A DNA stretch of 64,000 bases, from positions 4,960,001 to 5,024,000 of the forward strand of contig NZ_CP109994.1 in the NCBI RefSeq assembly GCF_025947065.1, read 5' to 3'. This document shows, in pieces, positions 31,428 to 43,624 of this stretch. The notes beneath the pieces were generated by a model. It saw only the letters and a list, made by a program, of their open reading frames with translations, did no database searches and had not been told where the DNA came from. Position numbers and translations under genes: made by a program. Positions within the stretch are counted from its first letter, which is position 1. Each line of letters starts with the position of its first letter. Origin of the DNA: Flavobacterium sp. N1736. GTDB lineage: Bacteria; Bacteroidota; Bacteroidia; Flavobacteriales; Flavobacteriaceae.

Positions 31428-34400
31428 ATGATAACAAATCAGACTGAAAGATTGAATTTTGCCTCTACAAAAAATATTCCTGACTATCCGGATTTCCTAG
31501 ATGTTCAGGTTAAATCTTTTAAAGATTTTTTTCAATTAGAAACTAAATCAGATGAAAGAGGCAACGAAGGATTATACAACACCTTCATGGAAAACTTTCC
31601 AATTACAGATACAAGAAATAACTTTGTATTGGAATTCCTTGATTATTTTGTAGATCCGCCACGTTATACAATTCAAGAATGTATAGAGAGAGGTCTTACT
31701 TATAGTGTGCCTTTAAAAGCCAGGTTAAAACTATACTGTACAGATCCAGAACACGAAGATTTTGAAACTATTGTACAAGATGTTTACCTTGGAACAATAC
31801 CTTATATGACTCCAAGTGGTACTTTTGTTATCAATGGTGCTGAGCGTGTAGTAGTATCTCAATTACACCGTTCTCCAGGAGTTTTCTTTGGTCAATCATT
31901 CCACGCAAATGGAACAAAACTTTATTCTGCCAGAGTAATTCCTTTTAAAGGATCCTGGATAGAATTTTCTACAGATATCAACAGCGTAATGTATGCTTAT
32001 ATCGATAGAAAGAAAAAATTACCGGTTACAACTTTATTCCGTGCAATTGGATTCGAAAGAGATAAGGATATCCTTGAAATTTTCGACCTTGCTGAAGAAA
32101 TTAAAGTTTCTAAAACAGGTATTAAAAAATATATTGGAAGAAGACTTGCTGCACGTGTATTGAACACTTGGCACGAGGATTTCGTTGATGAAGATACCGG
32201 TGAGGTAGTTTCTATTGAACGTAACGAAATTATCCTTGATAGAGATACTATTATCGACAAAGATAATGTTGAAGAAATCATTGATTCAAACGTTAAATCT
32301 ATTTTGTTACACAAAGAGGATAATAATCAGGCAGATTATGCTATTATCCACAACACGTTACAAAAAGATCCAACAAACTCTGAAAAAGAAGCTGTTGAGC
32401 ATATTTACAGACAATTGCGTAATGCAGAACCGCCTGATGAAGAAACTGCTCGTGGTATTATCGATAAATTGTTCTTCTCTGATCAACGTTATAACTTAGG
32501 TGAAGTTGGTCGTTACAGAATGAACAAAAAACTTGGTTTAGATATCCCTATGGAAAAGCAAGTGCTTACCAAAGAAGATATCATTACCATTGTAAAATAT
32601 TTGATCGAATTAATCAACTCTAAAGCAGAGATTGATGATATTGATCACTTATCAAACCGTCGTGTTAGAACAGTTGGAGAACAATTGTCTCAACAATTCG
32701 GTGTTGGTTTAGCACGTATGGCTAGAACTATTCGTGAGAGAATGAACGTTAGAGATAACGAGGTGTTTACACCAATTGATTTGATTAATGCTAAAACATT
32801 ATCATCAGTTATCAACTCTTTCTTTGGTACGAACCAGTTATCTCAATTTATGGATCAAACGAATCCATTAGCTGAGATTACACACAAAAGAAGATTATCT
32901 GCACTTGGACCTGGTGGACTTTCGAGAGAAAGAGCTGGTTTTGAGGTTCGTGACGTTCACTATACACACTATGGTCGTTTATGTCCGATTGAAACTCCAG
33001 AGGGACCAAACATTGGTTTGATTTCATCTCTTGGTGTTTATGCAAAAGTTAACGGAATGGGTTTCATTGAAACTCCTTACCGTAAAGTTACAGATGGTGT
33101 AGTTGATTTAGAAAGTACACCTATCTATCTAAGTGCTGAAGAAGAAGAAGGTAAAATGATTGCTCAGGCAAACATTGAAATGGATGCTTCAGGTAAAATT
33201 ACAGCTAGCAATGTTATTGCTCGTGAGGAAGGTGACTTCCCGGTAGTTGAGCCATCTGCAGTACATTATACAGACGTTGCTCCTAACCAGATTGCTTCGA
33301 TTTCGGCTTCATTGATTCCTTTCCTGGAACATGATGATGCGAATAGAGCCTTGATGGGATCTAACATGATGCGTCAGGCGGTTCCTTTGATCCGTCCGGA
33401 AGCACCAATTGTTGGTACAGGTTTAGAGCGTCAGGTAGCTTCAGATTCTAGAGTATTGATTAATGCTGAAGGAGATGGAACTGTAGAATATGTTGATGCT
33501 AACATCATTACTATCAAATACGACCGTACTGAAGAAGAAAGAATGGTAAGTTTTGATGCTGATGAAAAAACATACAACTTAATTAAATTTAGAAAAACCA
33601 ATCAGGGAACAAGTATTAACCTGAAGCCAATCGTAAGAAAAGGCGACAGAGTAATTCTTGGACAAGTATTATCAGAAGGATATGCTACTCAAAATGGTGA
33701 ACTAGCTTTAGGTAGAAACTTAAAAGTTGCGTTCATGCCATGGAAAGGGTATAACTTTGAGGATGCGATTGTAATTTCTGAAAAAGTAGTTCGTGATGAT
33801 ATTTTTACTTCTATCCACGTTGATGATTATTCATTAGAGGTTAGAGATACTAAGTTAGGAAATGAAGAGTTAACAAACGATATTCCTAACGTTTCTGAAG
33901 AAGCTACTAAAGATTTAGATGAAAACGGTATGATCAGAATTGGAGCAGAGGTTAAACCTGGCGACATTTTGATCGGAAAAATTACACCAAAAGGAGAATC
34001 AGATCCTACTCCGGAAGAGAAATTGCTTCGTGCAATCTTCGGGGATAAAGCAGGTGATGTAAAAGATGCTTCATTAAAAGCTTCTCCATCTTTACATGGT
34101 GTAGTTCTTGACAAAAAATTATTTGCAAGAGCCGTAAAAGATAAACGTAAACGTACTCAGGATAAAGATGCTTTAGGCGCTTTAGAAATGGAGTTTGAAA
34201 CTAAATTTGTTGAATTAAAAGACAGATTGGTTGAGAAATTATTCCTGATCGTTAACGGAAAAACATCTCAGGGTGTAATGAATGATTTGGGTGAAGAAGT
34301 TTTACCAAAAGGTAAAAAATATACTCAAAAAATGCTTTACGCAGTAGAGGATTTTGCTCACTTGAGCAAAGGTCAATGGGTTGCCGATGACGCTACAAAT

Positions 34401-35240
34401 AAAATGGTAAATGATTTAATTCATAACTATAAAATTAAGCTGAACGACTTACAAGGATCTTTAAGAAGAGAAAAATTCACTATTACAGTTGGAGATGAAT
34501 TACCATCTGGAATCTTGAAATTAGCGAAAATTTATATCGCTAAAAAACGTAAACTGAAAGTAGGGGATAAAATGGCAGGACGTCACGGTAACAAAGGTAT
34601 TGTTGCAAGAATCGTTCGTCATGAAGATATGCCTTTCCTTGAAGACGGAACACCGGTTGATATCGTATTGAATCCACTTGGGGTACCTTCACGTATGAAC
34701 ATTGGTCAGATTTATGAAACTGTTCTTGGATGGGCTGGACAAAATTTAGGTAGAAAATTTGCTACTCCAATTTTTGACGGTGCTTCTTTAGATCAAATTA
34801 ATGAACTAACTGATGAGGCTGGAGTACCACGTTTCGGACATACATATCTTTATGATGGTGGTACTGGAGAGCGTTTCCATCAAGCAGCAACTGTGGGTGT
34901 AATTTACATGCTTAAATTAGGACACATGGTTGATGATAAGATGCACGCACGTTCTATCGGACCATACTCGTTGATTACTCAACAGCCACTTGGAGGTAAA
35001 GCTCAATTTGGAGGTCAGCGTTTTGGAGAGATGGAGGTTTGGGCACTTGAAGCTTATGGAGCATCAAGTACTCTTCGTGAAATCTTGACAGTTAAGTCGG
35101 ATGACGTTATTGGTAGAGCGAAAACTTACGAAGCTATCGTTAAGGGTGAGTCTATGCCAGAACCAGGATTACCTGAGTCATTCAATGTATTAATGCATGA
35201 ATTGAAAGGTCTTGGACTTGACATTCGTTTAGAAGAATAA
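31428..35240 (+). CDS. rpoB: RNA polymerase beta subunit
   Basis: A 1270-residue catalytic subunit. Visible landmarks include the rifampicin-region segment [34 protein letters not shown] (given by its parts [10 protein letters not shown] and [11 protein letters not shown]), the switch-like [15 protein letters not shown] near the end, and [13 protein letters not shown] in the active-site region. A TTG just before the ATG could also serve, but the ATG at 31428 is preferred. The rifampicin-contact residues look like the sensitive wild type. Confidence 0.98.
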   Translation: MITNQTERLNFASTKNIPDYPDFLDVQVKSFKDFFQLETKSDERGNEGLYNTFMENFPITDTRNNFVLEFLDYFVDPPRYTIQECIERGLTYSVPLKARLKLYCTDPEHEDFETIVQDVYLGTIPYMTPSGTFVINGAERVVVSQLHRSPGVFFGQSFHANGTKLYSARVIPFKGSWIEFSTDINSVMYAYIDRKKKLPVTTLFRAIGFERDKDILEIFDLAEEIKVSKTGIKKYIGRRLAARVLNTWHEDFVDEDTGEVVSIERNEIILDRDTIIDKDNVEEIIDSNVKSILLHKEDNNQADYAIIHNTLQKDPTNSEKEAVEHIYRQLRNAEPPDEETARGIIDKLFFSDQRYNLGEVGRYRMNKKLGLDIPMEKQVLTKEDIITIVKYLIELINSKAEIDDIDHLSNRRVRTVGEQLSQQFGVGLARMARTIRERMNVRDNEVFTPIDLINAKTLSSVINSFFGTNQLSQFMDQTNPLAEITHKRRLSALGPGGLSRERAGFEVRDVHYTHYGRLCPIETPEGPNIGLISSLGVYAKVNGMGFIETPYRKVTDGVVDLESTPIYLSAEEEEGKMIAQANIEMDASGKITASNVIAREEGDFPVVEPSAVHYTDVAPNQIASISASLIPFLEHDDANRALMGSNMMRQAVPLIRPEAPIVGTGLERQVASDSRVLINAEGDGTVEYVDANIITIKYDRTEEERMVSFDADEKTYNLIKFRKTNQGTSINLKPIVRKGDRVILGQVLSEGYATQNGELALGRNLKVAFMPWKGYNFEDAIVISEKVVRDDIFTSIHVDDYSLEVRDTKLGNEELTNDIPNVSEEATKDLDENGMIRIGAEVKPGDILIGKITPKGESDPTPEEKLLRAIFGDKAGDVKDASLKASPSLHGVVLDKKLFARAVKDKRKRTQDKDALGALEMEFETKFVELKDRLVEKLFLIVNGKTSQGVMNDLGEEVLPKGKKYTQKMLYAVEDFAHLSKGQWVADDATNKMVNDLIHNYKIKLNDLQGSLRREKFTITVGDELPSGILKLAKIYIAKKRKLKVGDKMAGRHGNKGIVARIVRHEDMPFLEDGTPVDIVLNPLGVPSRMNIGQIYETVLGWAGQNLGRKFATPIFDGASLDQINELTDEAGVPRFGHTYLYDGGTGERFHQAATVGVIYMLKLGHMVDDKMHARSIGPYSLITQQPLGGKAQFGGQRFGEMEVWALEAYGASSTLREILTVKSDDVIGRAKTYEAIVKGESMPEPGLPESFNVLMHELKGLGLDIRLEE

Positions 35241-35548
35241 ATAAAGTTTTCAGTTATAGTCTCAGTATTCAGTTCACACTGAAAGCTGAGACTAAAGCTG
35301 TTTATTAAAATAAAAGTTTTTAGGATTTATACCCGTAACCCGTTCCGATTTTTTATTTAAACCTTAGAGGTTTTGTAATTAGCACTTCAAAATTGACGTT
35401 TGAAGTTTAGAGAAGTAATCCGAGGTAGTATTTTAGTCTAAAGTGAAATGTCTAAAAGTTCAGAAATGTCTTTTGACTTTCGACTTTCAAATTTTCGACT
35501 TAAAATGAAATCAATTTTTTAATTGCAGATAAATCAATAGTAAAAACT
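35241..35548. repeat. rpoB-rpoC spacer filled with repeats
   Basis: A 308-base gap that is unusually long for this gene pair. It holds a CAGTCTCAGT-family inverted repeat (CAGTTATAGTCTCAG at 35251-35265 against CTGAGACTAAAGCTG at 35286-35300) and a second low-complexity run of GACTTT/CGACTT units (about 35465-35500). No ORF and no clear terminator T-run is seen, so rpoC is probably still read from upstream. Confidence 0.6.
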
Positions 35549-38500
35549 ATGATGAATAATAGAAACAATAATAAGGATAAAAATCCAGTTAAAAGATTTA
35601 ACAAAATCTCAATTGGATTAGCTTCACCGGAATCTATCTTGAAAGAATCAAGAGGAGAGGTGTTGAAACCAGAAACAATTAACTACAGAACTCACAAACC
35701 AGAACGTGACGGACTTTTTTGCGAAAGAATCTTCGGACCTGTTAAGGATTTTGAATGTGCTTGTGGTAAATATAAAAGAATTCGTTACAAAGGGATCATC
35801 TGTGATCGTTGTGGTGTTGAAGTTACGGAGAAAAAAGTACGTCGTGACAGAGTAGGACACATCAACCTTGTTGTGCCAATTGCTCACATCTGGTATTTCC
35901 GTTCTCTTCCAAACAAAATTGGTTATATCCTTGGTCTTCCATCTAAGAAATTAGATATGATTATTTACTACGAAAGATACGTAGTAATCCAAGCTGGTAT
36001 TGCTAAAAATGCAGATGGAGAATCATTACAAAGATTAGATTTCTTAACAGAAGAGGAATATTTGAATATTTTAGATACTCTTCCGCAAGAAAACCAATAT
36101 TTAGATGATATGGATCCTAATAAATTTGTTGCCAAAATGGGAGCAGAATGTATTATGGATTTATTAGCTCGTATTGACTTAGATGCTTTATCTTATGAAT
36201 TAAGACACAGCGCTAACAACGAAACATCTAAACAACGTAAAACTGAAGCTTTAAAAAGATTACAAGTTGTTGAGTCTTTCCGTGAGTCTAACTTAAACCG
36301 CGAAAATCGTCCTGAATGGATGATTATGAAAGTTGTACCGGTTATTCCACCAGAATTACGTCCGCTTGTGCCACTTGATGGAGGTCGTTTTGCAACTTCA
36401 GATTTAAATGATTTATACCGTCGTGTAATCATCCGTAATAACCGTTTGAAAAGATTAATGGAGATTAAAGCTCCAGAAGTTATCTTGAGAAACGAAAAAC
36501 GTATGTTACAGGAATCTGTAGATTCATTATTTGATAACACTCGTAAAGCTTCTGCTGTTAAAACAGAATCTAACAGACCATTAAAATCATTATCCGATTC
36601 ATTAAAAGGTAAGCAAGGACGTTTCCGTCAAAACTTACTTGGAAAACGTGTGGATTATTCTGCTCGTTCGGTAATTGTTGTTGGTCCTGAATTAAAATTA
36701 TTCGAATGTGGATTGCCAAAAGATATGGCATCTGAATTATACAAACCTTTCGTTATCCGTAAATTGATAGAAAGAGGTATTGTTAAAACAGTAAAATCTG
36801 CTAAGAAAATCATAGACAAAAAAGAGCCTGTAGTTTGGGATATCCTTGAAAATGTAATTAAAGGACACCCGGTATTACTTAACCGTGCTCCTACGTTACA
36901 CAGACTTGGTATTCAGGCTTTTCAACCAAAATTAATTGAAGGAAAAGCGATCCAATTGCACCCATTAGTATGTACGGCATTTAATGCGGATTTTGATGGG
37001 GATCAGATGGCAGTTCACTTGCCATTAGGACCAGAAGCTATTTTAGAGGCACAATTATTAATGTTGGCTTCTCACAATATCCTGAATCCTGCAAATGGTG
37101 CTCCAATTACTGTACCTTCTCAGGATATGGTCTTGGGTCTATATTATATGACCAAAGAACGTATCTCTACACCAGAACATGTAATTTTAGGTCAAGACTT
37201 AACATTCTATTCTGCTGAAGAAGTAAATATTGCATTAAACGAAGGAAGATTAGAATTGAATGCTCGTGTTAGAATCAGAGCAAAAGATTTTAATGAAGCT
37301 GGAGAATTAGTGTTCAAAATTATTCAAACAACTGCAGGACGTGTATTATTTAATGAAGTAGTACCTGAAGCAGCTGGATATATCAATGATGTATTGACTA
37401 AGAAAAACCTTAGAGATATTATTGGACACATTTTAAGTGTGACTGATGTACCTACAACGGCAGCTTTCTTGGATAATATGAAAGATATGGGTTATAAATT
37501 CGCATTTAGAGGAGGTTTGTCATTCTCTTTAGGTGATATTAGAATTCCAGAACAAAAAACAAAATTAATTGCAGACGCCAGAGAGCAAGTTGAAGGTATT
37601 TCTGTGAATTATAACATGGGTCTTATCACCAATAACGAGCGTTACAACCAGGTTATTGACGTATGGACTTCAGCAAATGCTCAGTTAACAGAATTAGCAA
37701 TGAAAAATATTAGAGAAGACCAACAAGGTTTCAACTCTGTATATATGATGCTTGACTCTGGGGCGAGGGGTTCTAAGGAACAGATTCGTCAGTTAACTGG
37801 TATGCGTGGTTTGATGGCTAAGCCTAAAAAATCTACTGCTGGCGGTGGAGAAATTATTGAAAACCCGATTCTTTCTAACTTTAAGGAAGGTCTTTCGATC
37901 CTTGAGTACTTTATTTCTACTCACGGTGCTCGTAAAGGACTTGCGGATACGGCTCTTAAAACTGCCGATGCCGGATACTTGACAAGAAGACTTCATGACG
38001 TTTCACAAGATGTTATTGTTAACATCGAAGATTGTGGAACTTTAAGAGGTGTTGAAGTTTCTGCTTTGAAGAAAAATGAGGAAATCGTTGAATCATTAGG
38101 AGAAAGAATTTTAGGACGTGTTGCATTGCAAGATGTTATAAATCCACTTACTAATGAAGTAATGGTTCAATCTGGTCACCAAATTACTGAAGCAATTATG
38201 AGAACTATCGAAGCTTCTCCAATTGAAAAAGTAGAGGTGAGATCTCCATTAACTTGTGAAGCTTTAAAAGGTATTTGTGCTAAATGTTACGGTAGAAACT
38301 TAGCTACCGGAAAAATGACACAAAGAGGTGAAGCTGTCGGAGTTATTGCAGCTCAGTCTATTGGAGAGCCAGGTACACAGTTAACACTTCGTACGTTCCA
38401 CGTTGGAGGGGTTGCAGGAGGTATTTCTGAAGAATCTAGTATCGTTACAAGATTCAACGGTAGACTTGAGATTGAAGATTTAAAAACTGTTAAAGGTGAA

Positions 38501-39859
38501 GATAGTGAAGGTAATGCGGTTGATATCGTAGTATCACGTTCAACTGAATTAAAATTAGTTGACGAAAAAACTGGAATCGTTTTAAACACACACAATATTC
38601 CTTACGGTTCTAGTATCTTTGTTAAAGACGGAGAAACTGTTACTAAAGGATCTGTGATCTGTAAATGGGATCCATATAATGGTGTAATTGTTTCTGAATT
38701 TACTGGTAAGATTGCTTACGAGGATTTAGAGCAAGGACAATCGTTCATGGTTGAAATCGATGAGCAAACAGGATTCCAGGAAAAAGTAATTTCTGAAGCC
38801 AGAAATAAAAAATTAATTCCAACTTTATTGGTTTACGGTAAAGAAGGTGAATTGATTCGTTCGTATAACTTACCAGTAGGAGCCCACCTTATGGTTGAGA
38901 ATGGAGAGAAAATTAAAGCAGGTAAAGTATTAGTAAAAATTCCACGTCGTTCTTCTAAAGCAGGAGATATTACTGGAGGTTTACCAAGAATTACCGAGTT
39001 GCTTGAGGCTCGTAACCCTTCAAACCCAGCGGTTGTTTCTGAAATTGACGGTGTTGTTTCTTTTGGAAAAATCAAAAGAGGTAACCGTGAAATTGTTATC
39101 GAATCTAAATTTGGTGAGATTAAAAAGTATTTAGTTAAACTTTCAAGCCAAATCTTAGTTCAGGAAAATGACTTCGTAAGAGCAGGAATACCATTGTCTG
39201 ACGGTGCAATTACACCAGATGATATTTTAAGAATTCAAGGGCCGGCTGCTGTTCAACAGTATTTGGTAAATGAAATTCAAGAGGTATACCGTTTACAAGG
39301 GGTAAAAATTAATGACAAGCACTTTGAGGTAGTAATTCGTCAAATGATGCGTAAAGTAAGAGTTCAGGATCCGGGAGATACATTATTCCTGGAAGATCAA
39401 TTAATTCACACTAAAGATTTCATCGTTCAAAACGATAAATTATATGGTATGAAAGTAGTTGAAGACGCTGGAGATTCTGCCGTATTGAAACCAGGACAGA
39501 TTATTTCGCCTCGTGACTTACGTGATGAAAATTCATTGTTGAAACGTACAGATAAAAATCTTGTTGTAGCAAGAGATGTAATTACCGCAACTGCAACACC
39601 AGTTTTACAAGGTATTACAAGAGCTTCGTTACAAACTAAATCATTCATTTCTGCTGCTTCTTTCCAGGAAACAACAAAAGTACTTAACGAAGCTGCTGTA
39701 GCTGGTAAAGTAGATGATTTAGAAGGATTGAAAGAAAATGTAATTGTTGGACACAGAATTCCTGCGGGAACTGGTATGAGAGAATACGATAACACTATCG
39801 TAGGATCTAAAGACGATTACAATGAAATGATGGCTAATAAAGAAGAATACATTTATTAA
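35549..39859 (+). CDS. rpoC: RNA polymerase beta' subunit
   Basis: A 1436-residue catalytic subunit. The N-terminal zinc site is CACGKYKR...CDRCGVEVT, the active-site magnesium motif is [12 protein letters not shown], and the bridge-helix region is around [23 protein letters not shown]. The second zinc site is [17 protein letters not shown], and the trigger loop and C-terminal regions are complete. Two adjacent ATG codons begin the gene. DUF3467 follows 11 bases later in the same unit. Confidence 0.98.
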   Translation: MMNNRNNNKDKNPVKRFNKISIGLASPESILKESRGEVLKPETINYRTHKPERDGLFCERIFGPVKDFECACGKYKRIRYKGIICDRCGVEVTEKKVRRDRVGHINLVVPIAHIWYFRSLPNKIGYILGLPSKKLDMIIYYERYVVIQAGIAKNADGESLQRLDFLTEEEYLNILDTLPQENQYLDDMDPNKFVAKMGAECIMDLLARIDLDALSYELRHSANNETSKQRKTEALKRLQVVESFRESNLNRENRPEWMIMKVVPVIPPELRPLVPLDGGRFATSDLNDLYRRVIIRNNRLKRLMEIKAPEVILRNEKRMLQESVDSLFDNTRKASAVKTESNRPLKSLSDSLKGKQGRFRQNLLGKRVDYSARSVIVVGPELKLFECGLPKDMASELYKPFVIRKLIERGIVKTVKSAKKIIDKKEPVVWDILENVIKGHPVLLNRAPTLHRLGIQAFQPKLIEGKAIQLHPLVCTAFNADFDGDQMAVHLPLGPEAILEAQLLMLASHNILNPANGAPITVPSQDMVLGLYYMTKERISTPEHVILGQDLTFYSAEEVNIALNEGRLELNARVRIRAKDFNEAGELVFKIIQTTAGRVLFNEVVPEAAGYINDVLTKKNLRDIIGHILSVTDVPTTAAFLDNMKDMGYKFAFRGGLSFSLGDIRIPEQKTKLIADAREQVEGISVNYNMGLITNNERYNQVIDVWTSANAQLTELAMKNIREDQQGFNSVYMMLDSGARGSKEQIRQLTGMRGLMAKPKKSTAGGGEIIENPILSNFKEGLSILEYFISTHGARKGLADTALKTADAGYLTRRLHDVSQDVIVNIEDCGTLRGVEVSALKKNEEIVESLGERILGRVALQDVINPLTNEVMVQSGHQITEAIMRTIEASPIEKVEVRSPLTCEALKGICAKCYGRNLATGKMTQRGEAVGVIAAQSIGEPGTQLTLRTFHVGGVAGGISEESSIVTRFNGRLEIEDLKTVKGEDSEGNAVDIVVSRSTELKLVDEKTGIVLNTHNIPYGSSIFVKDGETVTKGSVICKWDPYNGVIVSEFTGKIAYEDLEQGQSFMVEIDEQTGFQEKVISEARNKKLIPTLLVYGKEGELIRSYNLPVGAHLMVENGEKIKAGKVLVKIPRRSSKAGDITGGLPRITELLEARNPSNPAVVSEIDGVVSFGKIKRGNREIVIESKFGEIKKYLVKLSSQILVQENDFVRAGIPLSDGAITPDDILRIQGPAAVQQYLVNEIQEVYRLQGVKINDKHFEVVIRQMMRKVRVQDPGDTLFLEDQLIHTKDFIVQNDKLYGMKVVEDAGDSAVLKPGQIISPRDLRDENSLLKRTDKNLVVARDVITATATPVLQGITRASLQTKSFISAASFQETTKVLNEAAVAGKVDDLEGLKENVIVGHRIPAGTGMREYDNTIVGSKDDYNEMMANKEEYIY

Positions 39860-39870
39860 TTAGGGAAACT

Positions 39871-40182
39871 ATGAGTAATCCGAAACAACAACAAGAGCAG
39901 ATTAACATTGAGTTAGACGAAACTGTCGCAGAAGGAATTTATTCTAATCTTGCGATTATCAATCACTCATCATCAGAGTTTGTTTTAGATTTTGTGAGCA
40001 TTATGCCAGGTATTCCTAAAGCCAAGGTAAAGTCAAGAATTGTCTTGACACCACAACATGCTAAAAGATTATTAAAAGCAATTGGTGAAAATATTCATCG
40101 TTTTGAAGTAGCCCACGGCGAGATCAAAGACACTGAACAAGCGCCAATACCGCTTAATTTTGGTCCGGCAGGACAAGCATAA
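39871..40182 (+). CDS. DUF3467 family protein
   Basis: A 103-residue protein of DUF3467. The pattern is EQINIELDETVAEGIYSNLAIINHSSSEFVLDFVSIMPG followed by RIVLTPQHAKRLLKAIGENI (quoted in parts of the conserved stretch). It is regularly found directly behind rpoC in Bacteroidota. The size and beta-rich start suggest a small soluble protein. Its function is not known to me; the position, 11 bases after rpoC with a terminator behind it, suggests it belongs to transcription or is made in step with RNA polymerase. Confidence 0.85.
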   Translation: MSNPKQQQEQINIELDETVAEGIYSNLAIINHSSSEFVLDFVSIMPGIPKAKVKSRIVLTPQHAKRLLKAIGENIHRFEVAHGEIKDTEQAPIPLNFGPAGQA

Positions 40183-40185
40183 TAC

Positions 40186-40213
40186 AAAAGCCCCAGTAAT
40201 GGGGCTTTTTTTT
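40186..40213 (+). terminator. Terminator of the rpoB-rpoC-DUF3467 unit
   Basis: AAAAGCCCC / GGGGCTTTT with a 6-base loop and a long T-run, just after the DUF3467 stop. Confidence 0.88.
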
Positions 40214-40380
40214 TGTTAAAATCTGAATGTAGAAATCTGCACTTTGTCCGATTTTTATTTCACTTTATCGACTAAATTTCCTTGTGTAATTTTCTTGTCA
40301 TAATTTAGACATTCCTAATAGAATACATTGAGTTTAGAATAAATATAATGACTTAGTAAGGTTGATTTAATTCAGATTAA

Positions 40381-40413
40381 AAAAAAGCGCTAATTTAATA
40401 TTAGCGCTTTTTT
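40381..40413 (-). terminator. Terminator of prfC
   Basis: AAAAAAGCGCTAAT / ATTAGCGCTTTTTT with a 5-base loop, 22 bases past the prfC stop on the minus strand; usable in both directions. Confidence 0.85.
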
Positions 40414-40435
40414 TATGGTATTTCTAAAACAAAAA

Positions 40436-42028
40436 TTAATCAAACTCTGATGTAAAGAATAATTTTACTGTAGGATATTTATTTTGTGTCATTTGAATTG
40501 TAAAGTCAGAATCGGCTAAAAATACCAATTGACCATATTTATCATGAGCTAAGAATTTTTGTTTAATACGTTTAAATTCTTTGAATTCATCATTTTTTGC
40601 ATCATCAGGTTTTACCCAGCAAGCTTTATGAACAGGGAAGTTCTCATAAGTACATTTTGCACCATATTCATGTTCTAAACGATACTGAATTACCTCGTAT
40701 TGAAGTGCTCCAACAGTACCAATTATTTTACGATTGTTCATTTCAAGCGTAAATAACTGCGCAACACCTTCATCCATTAACTGATCGACACCTTTGTCCA
40801 ATTGCTTGGCTTTCATTGGGTCAGCATTGTTGATGTATCTAAAATGTTCTGGAGAGAAACTCGGAATTCCTTTAAAACTCATTATTTCACCTTCGGTTAA
40901 AGTATCACCAATTTTAAAATTTCCTGTATCGTGTAAACCTACAATATCTCCAGGATAAGAAATGTCTACAATTTCTTTTTTCTCGGCAAAAAAAGCATTC
41001 GGACTGGAAAATTTTAAATTTTTCTTTTGACGAACATGATAATAAGGTTTGTTTCTTTCAAAAGTTCCCGAAACAATTTTAATAAATGCTAAACGATCTC
41101 TGTGTTTTGGATCCATATTGGCATGGATTTTAAACACAAAACCAGTCATTTTTTCTTCTTTAGGATCAACCAAACGCGTTTCAGAATCTTTTGCTCTTGG
41201 TGATGGAGCGATTGTAACGAAACAATCTAACAATTCGCGAACTCCAAAATTATTTAAGGCTGAACCAAAAAATACAGGCTGAATTTTTCCGTCTAAATAA
41301 TCCTGACGTTCAAATTTAGGATACACTTCATCAATTAATTCTAATTCTTCACGAAGTTTACCAGCTGCTTTTTGACCAACAATTTTATCTAATTCAGGAT
41401 TGTTTTGAACGTCAGAAAAAGCGATCGTTTCTTCTATATTTTTACGGCTGTCACCGCTAAAAAGATTGATATTTTCTTCCCATAAATTATAAATTCCCTG
41501 AAAGTCATATCCCATACCGATTGGAAAACTTAAAGGTGTAACTTTTAATCCCAATTTTTGTTCCACTTCATCCATCAAATCAAAAGCATCTTTACCTTCA
41601 CGATCTAATTTATTGATGAAAACAATCATCGGAATATTACGCATTCTACAAACTGCAACCAATTTTTCAGTTTGTTCCTCAACCCCTTTTGCAACGTCAA
41701 TTACAACAATAACACTATCAACAGCAGTTAAAGTTCTAAAAGTATCTTCGGCAAAATCCTTGTGTCCTGGAGTATCAAGAATGTTGATTTTTTTATCTTT
41801 ATAATTAAAAGCAAGTACAGATGTTGAAACCGAAATACCTCTTTGGCGTTCGATTTCCATGAAATCACTCGTTGCTCCTTTTTTGATTTTGTTGTTTTTT
41901 ACAGCTCCTGCCTCCTGAATAGCCCCTCCAAACAACAATAACTTTTCAGTTAAAGTCGTTTTACCTGCATCAGGATGCGATATAATTCCAAATGTTCTTC
42001 TGCGTTCTATTTCTTTTAAAAAACTCAT
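40436..42028 (-). CDS. prfC: Peptide chain release factor 3
   Basis: Translational GTPase of 530 residues that removes RF1 and RF2 from the ribosome after termination. G1 is SHPDAGKTTLTEKLLLFG, the switch region RQRGISVSTSVLAF, G3 DTPGHKDFAEDTFRTLTAVD and G4 NKLDREGKD. The C-terminal domain ends VKLFFTSEFD. The length and start fit the family. A -7 box lies 21 bases upstream. Confidence 0.96.
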   Translation of the reverse strand: MSFLKEIERRRTFGIISHPDAGKTTLTEKLLLFGGAIQEAGAVKNNKIKKGATSDFMEIERQRGISVSTSVLAFNYKDKKINILDTPGHKDFAEDTFRTLTAVDSVIVVIDVAKGVEEQTEKLVAVCRMRNIPMIVFINKLDREGKDAFDLMDEVEQKLGLKVTPLSFPIGMGYDFQGIYNLWEENINLFSGDSRKNIEETIAFSDVQNNPELDKIVGQKAAGKLREELELIDEVYPKFERQDYLDGKIQPVFFGSALNNFGVRELLDCFVTIAPSPRAKDSETRLVDPKEEKMTGFVFKIHANMDPKHRDRLAFIKIVSGTFERNKPYYHVRQKKNLKFSSPNAFFAEKKEIVDISYPGDIVGLHDTGNFKIGDTLTEGEIMSFKGIPSFSPEHFRYINNADPMKAKQLDKGVDQLMDEGVAQLFTLEMNNRKIIGTVGALQYEVIQYRLEHEYGAKCTYENFPVHKACWVKPDDAKNDEFKEFKRIKQKFLAHDKYGQLVFLADSDFTIQMTQNKYPTVKLFFTSEFD

Positions 42029-42048
42029 ATTTCGTATAAATAAGGTTG

Positions 42049-42056
42049 CAAAAGTA
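42049..42056 (-). promoter_or_regulatory. -7 box of prfC
   Basis: Minus strand TACTTTTG matches TAnnTTTG, 20 bases before the ATG. Confidence 0.5.
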
Positions 42057-42140
42057 CTATTAATTAACGCTTAATAAAAATATTCACTTCTATAATTTGG
42101 GAACTATTTGCATTAAAGTCAGAGTTTATAAATAAAAAAT

Positions 42141-42165
42141 AAGGCTGCTTTTTTAGAGCAGCCTT
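42141..42165 (-). terminator. Terminator of the alpha-amylase gene
   Basis: AAGGCTGCT / AGCAGCCTT with a 7-base loop; on the minus strand it is followed by a T-rich run. Confidence 0.78.
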
Positions 42166-42184
42166 AGATTATCTTTTATATAAA

Positions 42185-43624
42185 TTATTGGTTGATTGAC
42201 CAAACCGAATATCCTTTAGGCGGACATTGTATTTTTACCCATTTATCTGCTTGTGTTGTTGGATACCAGGTTGAAGCTCCGGTGAAATCTTTAATTTGAG
42301 TGTTTGCCCAATTTGTTTCAACCCATCTTTCCTGCCATGATGTTGAGTTATTGATATATACAACTAACCCGGGATTTCCATTATATCCATTTCTTCTGGC
42401 AACATATTCATCATTATCAGAATATAAAATAGAAGTTGTTCCCGTCGCTTTATTATTATGAATCCAAATTAGATTGTTTAGTTTGCTTTTATCCAGCCAT
42501 TCTTCGTAGTCCCTGTAGAAAATGGTTGGATATCCTTCGTGCGTTAAAATATAAGAATACGCCAATAATTTATTCGAAATTTCATCTGTATCGTGATTGG
42601 CAACAAATGTAACCGCTTTGTATGGATTTCTTTTCCACATCATATCATCGTTTAATAATGCCAGATTATTTCCGTCAAAAGCATCATTCATTTTATAATA
42701 GCAAGCAAAATCAAACACAGAACTATTTGCATTATTAGCCCACCATTCAAGCGTGTTTACGTTTGCATCCCAATATTCTCCAACAGAAAATCCTCCTACA
42801 TTAGCATTCCATGAATTTACAACCCACGGGCCAAAACCTTTAACGTAATCAAATCTCCAGCCATCAAATTTCATCGTGTTTTTATAATATTTACCAACTC
42901 CGTCAGTTCTAAGCCACAGCCAATTTTGAACATTTGGAGCAGCGTGGCATAAATCAGGAAAACCACCAAAAGCCCCTTCGTCATTATTACCATAACTGTT
43001 TTTGTAAAAGTCATTATACGTACGCGGGAATTTTCCTGAAGCAATCCCTGTAAAATTAGTCCAGGTGCTTGTTCCTGTAAACGGATTAGCTTCAGATTGA
43101 CCGCCACTATTATGATTGATTACAATATCCGCATATACTTTCAGGTTTTCGGCATGTGCATTTGTAATTAAACTTACCAATTCAGTTTTAGATCCAAATC
43201 TGGTTTCTGTCGAACCATTTTGGTTGTAATCACCAAAATCAAAATAATCTGTTGGGTCATATCCCATAGAGAAAGCTCCATTTTGTGCTTTAGAAGCAGG
43301 TGGTAACCAGATAGATCCAATTCCGGCATTACCCCAGGCGGCTACTTTACTACTAACAGTATTCCACCAGGTTCCGCCGGCAGGAACATCCCAATAAAAA
43401 GCCTGCATCATAACTCCGCCGCCCGGATTATCGACATATTTTGCGGTTAATGATTTTGATTCTCCCGTACTAAAGGGTTTTCCATCATGGTGAGTTACAT
43501 TGATGATTTTAAATTGCTGGCTTTCAGCTCTTGTGTCGTTTCCAGTCGCTTCATTTTCAGAACACGAAGAAAAAAAGACCGAAATAGCAGCAAGGCAATA
43601 CAGTTTTGCAAAAGGTTTTTTCAT
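42185..43624 (-). CDS. Secreted alpha-amylase lipoprotein, GH13 (subfamily 7-like)
   Basis: A 479-residue lipoprotein with a lipobox at FFSSC (Cys21). The GH13 barrel starts near residue 70 (GGGVMMQAFYWDVPAGGTWW). Catalytic residues are Asp259 (GWRFDYVKGFG), Glu283 (FSVGEYWDA) and Asp345 (FVANHDTDE). The motifs VYADIVINHNSGG, IFYRDYEEWL and C-terminal GYSVWS match alpha-amylases of Pyrococcus and Thermococcus (GH13_7) more than the usual bacterial types. It should cut alpha-1,4 bonds in starch or glycogen at the cell surface. It stands alone, with no susC/susD pair nearby. Confidence 0.93.
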   Translation of the reverse strand: MKKPFAKLYCLAAISVFFSSCSENEATGNDTRAESQQFKIINVTHHDGKPFSTGESKSLTAKYVDNPGGGVMMQAFYWDVPAGGTWWNTVSSKVAAWGNAGIGSIWLPPASKAQNGAFSMGYDPTDYFDFGDYNQNGSTETRFGSKTELVSLITNAHAENLKVYADIVINHNSGGQSEANPFTGTSTWTNFTGIASGKFPRTYNDFYKNSYGNNDEGAFGGFPDLCHAAPNVQNWLWLRTDGVGKYYKNTMKFDGWRFDYVKGFGPWVVNSWNANVGGFSVGEYWDANVNTLEWWANNANSSVFDFACYYKMNDAFDGNNLALLNDDMMWKRNPYKAVTFVANHDTDEISNKLLAYSYILTHEGYPTIFYRDYEEWLDKSKLNNLIWIHNNKATGTTSILYSDNDEYVARRNGYNGNPGLVVYINNSTSWQERWVETNWANTQIKDFTGASTWYPTTQADKWVKIQCPPKGYSVWSINQ

